A stretch of 9,520 nt of DNA from the NCBI GenBank assembly GCA_021158735.1, contig JAGGUC010000053.1:1-9520 (forward strand), given 5' to 3'. Both the position numbers and the translations under genes were made by a program. Numbering within the stretch: position 1 is the first letter of the stretch; every line of letters begins with the position of its first letter. The DNA comes from Desulfurococcales archaeon. Its GTDB lineage: Archaea; Thermoproteota; Thermoprotei_A; Sulfolobales; NBVN01. Below the pieces are notes generated by a model. That model searched no databases and was not told the DNA's origin. It saw only the letters and a program-made list of their open reading frames with translations. Shown here piece by piece: positions 1 through 5,912 of the stretch.

Positions 1-81
1 AATGAAGTCATATTTACGGAGAGGTTCACCAAGGATGAGTTCACAGGTGAGTCAGGTGAGCGCTCAGAAGAATCAACCTGA
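1..81 (+). CDS. Possible C-terminal tail of an upstream gene (partial)
   Basis: The first reading frame is open from the left edge to a TGA at 79-81 and would encode 26 residues, a hydrophilic, acidic tail rich in Glu, Ser and Thr. It has no start in the window and overlaps the beginning of the aIF2 gamma gene in another frame. In many archaea the gene upstream of aIF2 gamma is ribosomal protein S6e, but this tail has no motif that allows assignment, and 26 open codons can occur by chance. If it is real, it overlaps aIF2 gamma by 47 bases with the ATG start at 35, or by 26 bases with the GTG start at 56. Confidence 0.3.
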   Translation, partial: NEVIFTERFTKDEFTGESGERSEEST

Positions 82-1288
82 GGTCAACATAGGTGTCGTA
101 GGTCACGTCGACCACGGCAAAACAACACTAGTTCAGGCAATAACAGGTGTGTGGACCGCGCGCCACTCAGAAGAGCTTAAAAGAGCAATGACTATCAAGC
201 TGGGTTACGCTGAAGCAGACGTATACGAGTGTAGAGAGCTGCCGGAGCCAGATAGATTTGTGTCTGATCCGAGCAGGTGCGGGAGTGAGGTGAGCTATAG
301 AAGGAGTATTTCATTCGTTGACGCACCAGGACATGAGGTACTAATGGCTACGATGCTCTCTGGCGCGGCCCTAATGGATGGTGCAATACTTGTTGTAGCA
401 GCTAATGAGCCGTGCCCGCAGCCTCAAACTAGAGAGCACTTCGCAGCACTTGACATTATTGGTGTTAGGAATTTAGTGGTAGTTCAAAATAAAGTTGACG
501 TAGTATCAAGGGAAGAGGCTGTGAAGAACTATAATCAGATAAAGGAGTTCCTCAAAGGAACCTGGGCTGAGGACGCCCCGATAATACCTGTGAGTGCTCT
601 TCACAAGGTAAATGTCGATGCACTGATAATGGCTATAGAGAAGTTCATACCAACGCCCGAAAGGGATCTGTCATCACCACCTCTAATGTTCGTTGTCAGA
701 TCTTTTGAAGTGAATAAGCCCGGCACTCAACCCGATGAGCTTGTAGGTGGTGTAGTGGGCGGCTCTCTACTGCGCGGTGTTCTCAGAGTAGGTGATGAAA
801 TAGAAATAAAACCTGGCATCAGGAGGGAGAGGGGAGGTCGAGTAGTGTATGAACCACTGACATCAGAAGTGGTTAGTATCAGGTTTGGGACACGGGAGTA
901 TAATGAGGCTAGACCGGGGGGTCTTGTTGCTATAGGCACCAGGTTAGACCCCGCATTAACTAAGGCAGACAGACTAGTCGGCAATGTATTAGCTAAGGCG
1001 GGAACCTTACCAGATCCTCTCTCATCAGTGAGTATTGAGTATAAGCTCATGGAGAGAGTGATAGGTACTAGAGAACTTATTAAGGTGCAGCCACTAGCCA
1101 AGGGGGAGAGAATAATGCTTACAGTAGGTGCGGCAGTCACATTAGGAGTAATTACTAAATTAGGCAGAGATAGGATGGAGCTTATGTTGAGGAGACCTGT
1201 GATTGCCTGGAAAGGAATGAGGGCGGCAATCAGCAGGCAGGTCTTAGGGCGCTGGAGGCTCGTGGGCTGGGGGAAAGTAGTAGACTAG
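35..1288 (+). CDS. eif2g: Translation initiation factor aIF2 subunit gamma
   Basis: GTPase subunit of the archaeal aIF2 heterotrimer, which carries initiator Met-tRNA to the small ribosomal subunit. Numbering from the ATG at 35 (417 aa), the G domain shows the P-loop GHVDHGKTT (23-31), switch I around RAMTIKLGYA (50-59), DAPGH (96-100), NKVD (152-155) and SAL (187-189). Two beta-barrel domains follow, ending in the family-typical GRWRLVGWG. The sequence resembles Sulfolobus aIF2 gamma along its whole length. The start is uncertain. ATG 35 has GAGGT at 21-25, while GTG 56 has AGGTGA at 45-50 and would give an N-terminus as short as the Sulfolobus one (410 aa). The zinc knuckle between switch I and DAPGH keeps only Cys66 and Cys82; the usual pair of CxxC motifs is absent. 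The PIN-domain gene follows after 18 bases, so co-transcription is likely. Confidence 0.97.
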   Translation: MSSQVSQVSAQKNQPEVNIGVVGHVDHGKTTLVQAITGVWTARHSEELKRAMTIKLGYAEADVYECRELPEPDRFVSDPSRCGSEVSYRRSISFVDAPGHEVLMATMLSGAALMDGAILVVAANEPCPQPQTREHFAALDIIGVRNLVVVQNKVDVVSREEAVKNYNQIKEFLKGTWAEDAPIIPVSALHKVNVDALIMAIEKFIPTPERDLSSPPLMFVVRSFEVNKPGTQPDELVGGVVGGSLLRGVLRVGDEIEIKPGIRRERGGRVVYEPLTSEVVSIRFGTREYNEARPGGLVAIGTRLDPALTKADRLVGNVLAKAGTLPDPLSSVSIEYKLMERVIGTRELIKVQPLAKGERIMLTVGAAVTLGVITKLGRDRMELMLRRPVIAWKGMRAAISRQVLGRWRLVGWGKVVD

Positions 1289-1306
1289 ATGATAGAGTAG
1301 GTATGC

Positions 1307-1738
1307 ATGGCTAAGAGTGTAGCTGATAAAGCGAAGAAGTGTAGGGTTATTCTGGATACTAGTGTGCTACTGATGGTGTATGAAGGAGTAGATGTAATTG
1401 AGGAAATAGAGAATTCACTAGGTATCAAGTGTGAGTTCTTAATTCCCTCAGCAGTTATTAGTGAACTCGTGAGGCTGAGGAATCAGAAAACCGGGTGGAA
1501 GGGTAGAGCATCAGCCGTAGCGCTACAGTACATTGAGGGCAGAGCTAGTGAATACAAGGTACCTCTCAGCATGAATTACCGTACAGCTGATGACGCGATA
1601 GTTGATATAGCTAAGAATTTTAGGGACAAATTCATTTATGCGACAGTAGATAAGGAGCTAAAGCAGAGGTTGAGGGGGCTTAACGTACCAATACTTACGT
1701 GGTGGTTTGGAAAGCGAAAATTCACTATCGTAGCTTGA
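1307..1738 (+). CDS. PIN-domain ribonuclease, Fcf1/Utp24-like
   Basis: A 143-aa protein that is essentially one PIN domain, a Mg2+-dependent RNA endonuclease fold. The acidic positions are present: Asp17 in ILDTS, Glu53 in SAVISELVRL, Asp96 in ADDAI and Asp115 in ATVDKEL, so it should be active. The arrangement and the C-terminal basic strand resemble the archaeal relatives of Fcf1/Utp24, the nuclease for early 18S rRNA cleavage in eukaryotes, more than VapC toxins. No antitoxin-like gene lies beside it. Its position between aIF2 gamma and Rpo7, among translation genes, favours an rRNA-processing or housekeeping role, which is inferred. The start is ATG 1307 with GTAGGT at 1297-1302 just upstream; an ATG at 1303 is out of frame. 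It could still be a differently specialised PIN nuclease. Confidence 0.88.
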   Translation: MAKSVADKAKKCRVILDTSVLLMVYEGVDVIEEIENSLGIKCEFLIPSAVISELVRLRNQKTGWKGRASAVALQYIEGRASEYKVPLSMNYRTADDAIVDIAKNFRDKFIYATVDKELKQRLRGLNVPILTWWFGKRKFTIVA

Positions 1739-1740
1739 TA

Positions 1741-1756
1741 ATACTTAAAAATAGAG
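1741..1756 (+). promoter_or_regulatory. Probable TATA-box promoter for rpo7-spt4
   Basis: The 51-base gap before rpo7 contains the A/T-rich element CTTAAAAATA (1744-1753). Its centre lies about 41 bases before the rpo7 ATG. A start site about 25 bases downstream would leave a leader of roughly 15-20 nt that includes the GGTGGT ribosome binding site at 1781-1786. The call rests on composition and spacing only. Confidence 0.5.
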
Positions 1757-1789
1757 TTCATAAACCATATAGTTGGTTCTGGTGGTAGA

Positions 1790-2320
1790 ATGTTCAGGCT
1801 GATTGAAATTGAGGACATAATCAGGGTTCCTCCGGATAGGTTCGGTGAGGAGCTGGAGAGGATAGCGTACGAGCAACTCAGGGAGAGATACATAGGGAGA
1901 GTTGACAGAGACTTAGGACTAGTTATAGCTATAACTAATATTAGAGTAGAACCTGAGGGTGTTATTCTGCCAGGTGACGGTGCAACATACCATAAGGCTA
2001 GGGCTGACTTCATTACGTATTACCCGGTAAACAATGAGGTTGTTGAGGGTGAGGTTGTGGATGTTAAGAAGATAGGAATATTTGTTAACATAGGTCCCAT
2101 AGATGCCTTCGTACACGTATCGCAAATAACAGATGACAGGATGGTATATGATGAGGCTAGAGGCGCACTAATAGGTGAGGAGACCAAGCTGACTATAGGC
2201 AGGGGCGATGTGGTTAGAGGGAGAATAGTTAACGTGACGATAGCACCGCCAGCACTCATAAGGGTTGGCATGACGCTCAGGCAGCCGGCCATGGGTAAGA
2301 TTAAGGAGGGGGTTAGGTAG
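1790..2320 (+). CDS. rpoE: DNA-directed RNA polymerase subunit Rpo7 (RpoE, RpoE')
   Basis: A 176-aa stalk subunit of archaeal RNA polymerase, orthologous to eukaryotic Rpb7. With Rpo4 it binds emerging RNA, aids open-complex formation and affects elongation and termination. The N-terminal tip (ribonucleoprotein-like) domain spans about residues 1-80, with the characteristic start MFRLIEIEDIIRVPP. The C-terminal S1 RNA-binding domain spans about 83-165 and includes VVEGEVVDVKKIGIFVNIGP followed by DAFVHVSQI (105-113). The length is normal for the family. ATG 1790 is preceded by GGTGGT at 1781-1786. The TAG stop at 2318-2320 shares its G with the GTG start of spt4, so the two are almost certainly translated from one message. 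Rpo7-Spt4 pairing is a widespread archaeal arrangement. Confidence 0.97.
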   Translation: MFRLIEIEDIIRVPPDRFGEELERIAYEQLRERYIGRVDRDLGLVIAITNIRVEPEGVILPGDGATYHKARADFITYYPVNNEVVEGEVVDVKKIGIFVNIGPIDAFVHVSQITDDRMVYDEARGALIGEETKLTIGRGDVVRGRIVNVTIAPPALIRVGMTLRQPAMGKIKEGVR

Positions 2321-2538
2321 TGCCAGCTAGGAGGAAGTATTCAAAGTTGTTTAAGGCATGCATTAAGTGTAAGTACTTAGTGCCCTTAGATACACCCAGG
2401 TGTCCTGTCTGCGGCTCAGAGAACTTTACTGAGAACTGGTCAGGTATTGTAATCGTGGTCGATATGGAGAAGTCAGACATAGCTAAAATGCTGGACATTA
2501 AGGTCCCAGGAAGGTACGCAATACGGCTCGGTACCTAA
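2320..2538 (+). CDS. spt4: Transcription elongation factor Spt4 (RpoE2, RpoE'')
   Basis: A 72-aa zinc protein, partner of Spt5/NusG. The Spt4-Spt5 complex clamps the RNA polymerase cleft and raises processivity. A four-cysteine zinc site is visible: Cys14-x2-Cys17 and Cys28-x2-Cys31 (CIKC and CPVC). After it come the conserved NWSGIVIV segment and the C-terminal GRYAIRLG. GTG 2320 is chosen because it overlaps the rpo7 stop by one base (TAGTG) and has a strong AAGGAGGGGG ribosome binding site about ten bases upstream, inside rpo7. The length is a few residues above the usual 60-65, with a short basic N-terminus. The next gene begins 78 bases downstream behind its own TATA-like element. Confidence 0.95.
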   Translation: MPARRKYSKLFKACIKCKYLVPLDTPRCPVCGSENFTENWSGIVIVVDMEKSDIAKMLDIKVPGRYAIRLGT

Positions 2539-2572
2539 CCCTAATTAACTGCGCAAATAGAGGAAGTTAAGA

Positions 2573-2582
2573 GTTAAATTTT
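2573..2582 (+). promoter_or_regulatory. Probable TATA box for the rps24e-rps27ae-kae1-bud32 run
   Basis: GTTAAATTTT lies in the 78-base gap after spt4, centred about 40 bases before the ATG at 2617. A start about 25 bases downstream (near 2602) would give a very short leader that begins almost at the GGTGG ribosome binding site (2605-2609). The spacing matches other predicted promoters in this window. No alternative element of similar quality lies closer. Confidence 0.45.
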
Positions 2583-2616
2583 GTTCACAACTAAAATAGG
2601 AGTAGGTGGAAGATGC

Positions 2617-2949
2617 ATGCAGGAGCAGGAGATAAAGGCATTAAGGACTGCAAACCTCCCAGGGGGTGCAGTACTTCACGTGATAAGGGAGAGGGATAAT
2701 AAGGTAATTGGTAGGCTGGAAGCATACTGCATAGTAACACATGTAGGTAGGGGGACACCCTCACGTAAGGAACTAATAGAGGTCATGTCATCACTGTACT
2801 CCAAACCTCCCGAACTAGTAGTTGTTAAATACATTAGGAGTGACTACGGTATAGGGAGATCACGTGTCAAAGTACATATTTACGAAAGTGTTGAAAGGCT
2901 GAAGAGCTTTGAACCTGAGTACATACTTAAGAGGCTAGGGGTGAGCTAG
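2617..2949 (+). CDS. rps24e: 30S ribosomal protein S24e
   Basis: A 110-aa small-subunit protein of the archaeal/eukaryotic S24e family. Family features are GTPSRKEL (about residues 46-53), the strand PELVVVKYI, the glycine-containing loop DYGIGRS and the closing HIYES...EPEYILKR segment. The open frame extends upstream to a TTG at 2581, but ATG 2617 is preferred: GGTGG at 2605-2609 is correctly spaced and the N-terminus then matches the usual family length of about 100 residues. It is followed after one base by rps27ae, an old archaeal pairing. The gene heads a packed run that continues through the KEOPS genes, so ribosome and tRNA-modification genes probably share a transcript. Confidence 0.93.
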   Translation: MQEQEIKALRTANLPGGAVLHVIRERDNKVIGRLEAYCIVTHVGRGTPSRKELIEVMSSLYSKPPELVVVKYIRSDYGIGRSRVKVHIYESVERLKSFEPEYILKRLGVS

Positions 2950-2950
2950 T

Positions 2951-3115
2951 ATGGCAGGGAGGCATAAGCTCTACGATTACAATTACGAGAAAGGTACAAT
3001 TAAGTTGAAGAACAAGATATGCCCCAAATGTGGTAGGGTCATGGCATTTCATAAGCAACCTGTGCCACGTTGGCACTGCGGCTATTGCAGCTATGTTGAG
3101 TATGTTAGAAAGTAG
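2951..3115 (+). CDS. rps27ae: 30S ribosomal protein S27ae
   Basis: A small 54-aa gene, easy to miss. The protein is a basic zinc-ribbon ribosomal component. Cys24-x2-Cys27 (CPKC) and Cys43-x2-Cys46 (CGYC) form the metal site, and the N-terminal HKLYDYNYEK and the PRWHCGYCSYVEY segment are typical of archaeal S27ae. In eukaryotes the homologue is made as a ubiquitin fusion; here, as usual in archaea, it stands alone. ATG 2951 comes one base after the rps24e stop, with a GGGGTGAG ribosome binding site (2938-2945) in the end of that gene. The TAG at 3113-3115 is followed by kae1 after 16 bases. Confidence 0.95.
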   Translation: MAGRHKLYDYNYEKGTIKLKNKICPKCGRVMAFHKQPVPRWHCGYCSYVEYVRK

Positions 3116-3131
3116 TTAGGTTGTTTCATTA

Positions 3132-4133
3132 ATGAAGACTATAGTACTTGGCATAGAATCAACGGCGCATACTTTTGGTGTGGGTATAGTTAAGGAGCGC
3201 GAGATCATAGCTGACACCAGATACAGATATGAGCCAGAGAAGGGCGGCATACACCCTAGAGACGCGGCCTTATACTTCATGAATATAGGACCCAGCGCTA
3301 TTTCAGAAGCGCTGAGGTCTGCAGGGATAAGTGCGAGGGACTTGACGGGTGTAGCCGTAGCCCTAGGGCCTGGGCTAGGCCCGTGTCTAAGGGTAGGAGC
3401 CACCCACGCTAGGGCGATGGCTACCTACCTGAATAAACCACTTATTCCAGTAAATCACGCAGTAGCACATATAGAGGTAGGTAAGTTAGTCACAAACGTC
3501 AAGGACCCGCTGATTGTTTATCTTTCAGGCGGTAACACATTAATTGCTGCATTTAATGAAGGGAGATACAGGGTCTTTGGTGAGACGCTCGATATAGCCT
3601 TAGGAAACTTCATGGATACTTTCGTGCGTGAGATCGGATTGGCACCTCCTTATGTAGTTAACGGTGTGCATCAGCTGGACAGGTGTGCTGAGAAGGGTAA
3701 GGAACTGATTGACTTACCTTACGTTGTTAAAGGCCAGGATGTTTCATTCTCAGGGCTACTGACGGCAGCACTCAGGGCGGTCAGGAGAGGTGTACCAATC
3801 GAGAACGTGTGCTATAGTGTCAGGGAGATAGCGTACTCAGCAATAGTCGAGGTCTCGGAGAGGGCTTTAGTACATACTGATAAGAAGGAGGTATTAGTTG
3901 TTGGTGGTGTGGCAGCTAGCAAGTACTTGAAGGAGAAGTTTGAGATCATGTCAAGCTCTCGAGGGGTCGAGCTAGCTATTGTGCCACCAAAATACGCGGT
4001 AGATAATGGGGTCATGATTGCATGGACAGGCCTGCTCGCATTTAAGTCAGGTATTACTATAGAGCCCGAGAGAGCGTATGTCAGGCAGAGGTGGAGGCTG
4101 GATGATGTTGACATCCCGTGGTTCGGGCAGTGA
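3132..4133 (+). CDS. kae1: KEOPS catalytic subunit Kae1, tRNA N6-threonylcarbamoyladenosine synthase
   Basis: A 333-aa ASKHA-fold enzyme, homologue of bacterial TsaD and eukaryotic Kae1/OSGEP. Within KEOPS it transfers the threonylcarbamoyl group from threonylcarbamoyl-AMP to A37 of ANN-decoding tRNAs (t6A). Visible motifs are LGIESTAHTFGVGI (6-19), GGIHPR (38-43), ALGPGLGPCLRVG (77-89), the metal-binding His109 and His113 in NHAVAHIE, the nucleotide loop LSGGNT (131-136), GETLDIALGN (150-159) and the third metal ligand Asp291 in VDNGVMIAWTG. All catalytic positions seem intact and the length is standard. ATG 3132 has only a weak AGGTTG site (3118-3123), and is probably reached by coupling from rps27ae 16 bases upstream. 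It is not fused to Bud32, unlike the euryarchaeal MJ1130 type, but the two genes overlap by about 32 bases. Confidence 0.97.
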   Translation: MKTIVLGIESTAHTFGVGIVKEREIIADTRYRYEPEKGGIHPRDAALYFMNIGPSAISEALRSAGISARDLTGVAVALGPGLGPCLRVGATHARAMATYLNKPLIPVNHAVAHIEVGKLVTNVKDPLIVYLSGGNTLIAAFNEGRYRVFGETLDIALGNFMDTFVREIGLAPPYVVNGVHQLDRCAEKGKELIDLPYVVKGQDVSFSGLLTAALRAVRRGVPIENVCYSVREIAYSAIVEVSERALVHTDKKEVLVVGGVAASKYLKEKFEIMSSSRGVELAIVPPKYAVDNGVMIAWTGLLAFKSGITIEPERAYVRQRWRLDDVDIPWFGQ

Positions 4134-4785
4134 GTTGGAGGTATTAGCTGTTGGTGCTGAGGCAGTCTTACTGAAAGGATATTTCTTGGGTATTAAGTCT
4201 GTATACAAGGTTAGGGTACCTAAGCCGTATAGGAACCCTAAACTAGACCTTAAGGTGAGGCGGGAGCGCACATCAGCAGAAGCTAAGCATATGATTTCAG
4301 CTAGGAGGGGAGGCGTAAATTCTCCTTATATTCTCTTAGTAGATCCCGATGCAGGAGTAATAGTTATGGAGTATATAGAAGGTGATTTACTCAGGAACAT
4401 ACTCAATAGTTTACCTGAGTGTAGGGCATGTACACTTCTAGAGCACATCGGTATAATGGCTGGGAGGCTGCATAATGAAGGAATAGTTCATGGAGATCTG
4501 ACAACCTCAAATATCATTGTATGTAGGCGCATCGGTAAGCCCTATCTGATTGACTTTGGACTAGCAAGAGCTAGTGAGGATATCGAGGATAGAGGTGTTG
4601 ACGTGCACTTATTCCTACGCTCGCTGGAGAGCGCCCATTTTAGAGTTAAGGATATGGCTTTCAGATGTTTTCTTAACGGATACGGGAAGGTAGTTGGTGA
4701 AGAGAACTTAACTAAAGTTGTAAACAAGGTTAAGGAGATAAGGCTGAGGGGTAGGTATGTTGAAGAGAGGAGAAGACATCATTAA
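4102..4785 (+). CDS. bud32: KEOPS kinase/ATPase subunit Bud32
   Basis: A small atypical kinase (227 aa) that binds Kae1 and uses ATP to support t6A formation by KEOPS. Recognisable elements are the N-terminal VGAEA glycine loop, the KPYR segment with a following RRERTSAEAK, the hinge MEYIEGD, the catalytic loop HGDLTTSNII, the metal motif IDFGLA, and the DRGVDVH and C-terminal RLRGRYVE segments of the piD261/Bud32 family. The kinase fold is minimal and lacks a normal C-lobe extension, as expected. The start lies inside kae1. GAGGTGGAGG at 4088-4097 points to ATG 4102 or 4105; ATG 4078 has no comparable site. The gene overlaps kae1 by about 32 bases and the next gene by 29, so translation of the three is likely coupled. 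Confidence 0.94.
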   Translation: MMLTSRGSGSELEVLAVGAEAVLLKGYFLGIKSVYKVRVPKPYRNPKLDLKVRRERTSAEAKHMISARRGGVNSPYILLVDPDAGVIVMEYIEGDLLRNILNSLPECRACTLLEHIGIMAGRLHNEGIVHGDLTTSNIIVCRRIGKPYLIDFGLARASEDIEDRGVDVHLFLRSLESAHFRVKDMAFRCFLNGYGKVVGEENLTKVVNKVKEIRLRGRYVEERRRHH

Positions 4786-5359
4786 GGTACGCGTAGTCAC
4801 TGAAAATGAGGGTAAGGCTAAAGAGTTCATAGAGCTGGGCAGGGCTTTTGGAGTAAGTGTTGAGATAATTAGGGCACCCAAAATTGAAATACAATCAGAG
4901 GATCTAAGAGAAATAGCTATGTACTCAGCTGTTAGCGCATTAACGTATGTTAAAGACTGTGTTGTTGTTGAGGATGCAGGCTTATTTATAGATGCATTGA
5001 ACGGTTTTCCAGGGCCATACAGTAGCTATGTCTATAGGAAGTTGGGTGTGGAAGGGATACTTAAAATCATGGATGGCGTCAGTAACAGGAAGGCATGTTT
5101 TAAGTCAGTAATAGCTTACGCAGCACCAGCTGGGTCTGTGAAGATCTTTGAGGGAGTGGTATATGGTAGAATAGCTCTTAATGTCAGGGGTCAGGAAGGT
5201 TTCGGGTTCGACCCCATATTTATTCCTGAAGGAGAATCAAGAACTTTTGCTGAGATGAGTGTGTGGGAAAAGAACAAGTACTCGCATCGTGCTAGAGCTT
5301 TCAAAAAACTAGCTGAGTGGTTGCGAACAGCTTTTAAAGCCTCAGATACTCATACGTGA
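4757..5359 (+). CDS. XTP/dITP pyrophosphatase (Ham1/RdgB family)
   Basis: A 200-aa nucleotide-pool sanitation enzyme that hydrolyses dITP, ITP and XTP to monophosphates and pyrophosphate. The N-terminal VTENEGK carries the substrate-binding T15-x-N17-x2-K20 pattern. EIQSEDL (44-50), the catalytic/metal EDAGLFIDALNGFPGP (72-87), GFGFDPIFIPEG (148-159), TFAEMS and KNKYSHRARA (172-181) are all standard, so it should be active. ATG 4757 lies 29 bases inside the end of bud32 and has GAGGGGTAGG just upstream; no other usable start lies near. The first ten residues are an unusual extra lead before the conserved strand. The last part of the gene appears to carry the rps15 promoter. Confidence 0.95.
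   Translation: MLKRGEDIIKVRVVTENEGKAKEFIELGRAFGVSVEIIRAPKIEIQSEDLREIAMYSAVSALTYVKDCVVVEDAGLFIDALNGFPGPYSSYVYRKLGVEGILKIMDGVSNRKACFKSVIAYAAPAGSVKIFEGVVYGRIALNVRGQEGFGFDPIFIPEGESRTFAEMSVWEKNKYSHRARAFKKLAEWLRTAFKASDTHT
5329..5340 (+). promoter_or_regulatory. Probable TATA box for rps15, inside the pyrophosphatase gene
   Basis: CTTTTAAAG (5331-5339) has the form of an archaeal TATA box and is centred about 40 bases before the rps15 ATG. The spacing equals that of the other predicted promoters here. It would start transcription near 5360, immediately ahead of the GGAGGT ribosome binding site. It lies within coding sequence, so chance occurrence is possible. Confidence 0.42.
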
Positions 5360-5374
5360 TAGGGAGGTTTAGTA

Positions 5375-5860
5375 ATGAATAAGGGTAAGAAAAAAGGGCA
5401 GTCGCACTCGACGAGACCCCCAGTAACAGTAGCACCTAAGTGGGTTCAGTACTCACCAGAAGAGATAGAGATGATAATAGTTGAGCTGGCGAAGAAGGGC
5501 TATACACCGTCGATGATAGGCATTATCCTAAGAGATCAGTATGGAATACCGCTCACGAGACCTGTCTTAGCAGTTAAGCTGCAGAAAGTACTTGAAAAAT
5601 ACGGCATAACACTCTCGATACCTGAGGATCTATATCACTTAATGAAGAGAGCGATCAACCTTAGAAGACACCTGGAGGAGCACCCCAAGGATACACACAG
5701 TAAGAGGGGGTTAATAGAAGTTGAATCGAAGATTCATAGGTTAATAAAGTATTACAAGAGAATAGGCAGATTACCGCCTGATTGGAGGTACGACCCTGAA
5801 AGGGCAAGGATTCTTGTTTCGCAGCCTTTAGTTAACATACCTAAGGAGTTAAGAAGTTAA
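5375..5860 (+). CDS. rps15: 30S ribosomal protein S15 (archaeal/eukaryotic S15P/S13e type)
   Basis: A 161-aa small-subunit protein that binds the central domain of 16S rRNA. The long N-terminal part (basic tail, then the segment PKWVQYSPEEIE and the helix AKKGYTPSMIGIILRDQYGIP) is specific to archaeal and eukaryotic forms. The C-terminal half is the universal S15 helical bundle, with KRGLIEVESKIHRLIKYYKR (110-129) and GRLPPDWRY. The length is typical. ATG 5375 is preceded by a near-perfect GGAGGT (5363-5368) at 6-base spacing, the strongest ribosome binding site in the window. Its neighbours, a RecJ-family gene, pcc1 and rps3ae, follow a conserved archaeal order. Confidence 0.96.
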   Translation: MNKGKKKGQSHSTRPPVTVAPKWVQYSPEEIEMIIVELAKKGYTPSMIGIILRDQYGIPLTRPVLAVKLQKVLEKYGITLSIPEDLYHLMKRAINLRRHLEEHPKDTHSKRGLIEVESKIHRLIKYYKRIGRLPPDWRYDPERARILVSQPLVNIPKELRS

Positions 5861-5870
5861 GGTACATTAA

Positions 5871-5880
5871 GACTTTAAAG
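5871..5880 (+). promoter_or_regulatory. Probable TATA box for the RecJ/Cdc45-like gene and pcc1
   Basis: GACTTTAAAG lies in the 52-base gap after rps15. A start about 25 bases downstream (near 5902) leaves a leader of roughly ten bases before the proposed TTG start at 5913, which supports that start. The same spacing recurs at the other promoters called here. Confidence 0.45.
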
Positions 5881-5912
5881 TTGAGGTTATGGAATGATTA
5901 TAGGGTAATTAC

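Noticed and set aside
727..1140. Open frame on the minus strand opposite aIF2 gamma
   Set aside because: Low-complexity Ser/Pro/Leu-rich translation with no motif, lying fully inside a clearly conserved gene; a shadow of codon bias. Other minus-strand frames opposite rpo7, spt4, kae1, bud32, rps3ae and the nucleotidyltransferase were dismissed for the same reason.
1307..1738. PIN protein as the toxin of a VapBC pair
   Set aside because: No small antitoxin-like gene adjoins it, and its context and sequence pattern suit the Fcf1/Utp24-like group better.
1636..2013. Minus-strand frame spanning the PIN-rpo7 gap
   Set aside because: It covers the only promoter-like gap there but overlaps two conserved genes, and the translation shows no family features.
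2581..2616. TTG 2581 as the start of rps24e
   Set aside because: It overlaps the TATA-like element and has no ribosome binding site; ATG 2617 has GGTGG at proper spacing and matches the family length.
4102..4133. Programmed frameshift fusing Kae1 and Bud32
   Set aside because: Bud32 has its own well-placed ribosome binding site and start, and no slippery run lies near the kae1 stop; a normal overlap explains the data.
5889..5908. ATG codons at 5889 and 5894 before the RecJ/Cdc45-like gene
   Set aside because: They open only two to four codons before a stop and upstream of the predicted translated region; no evidence that they are used.
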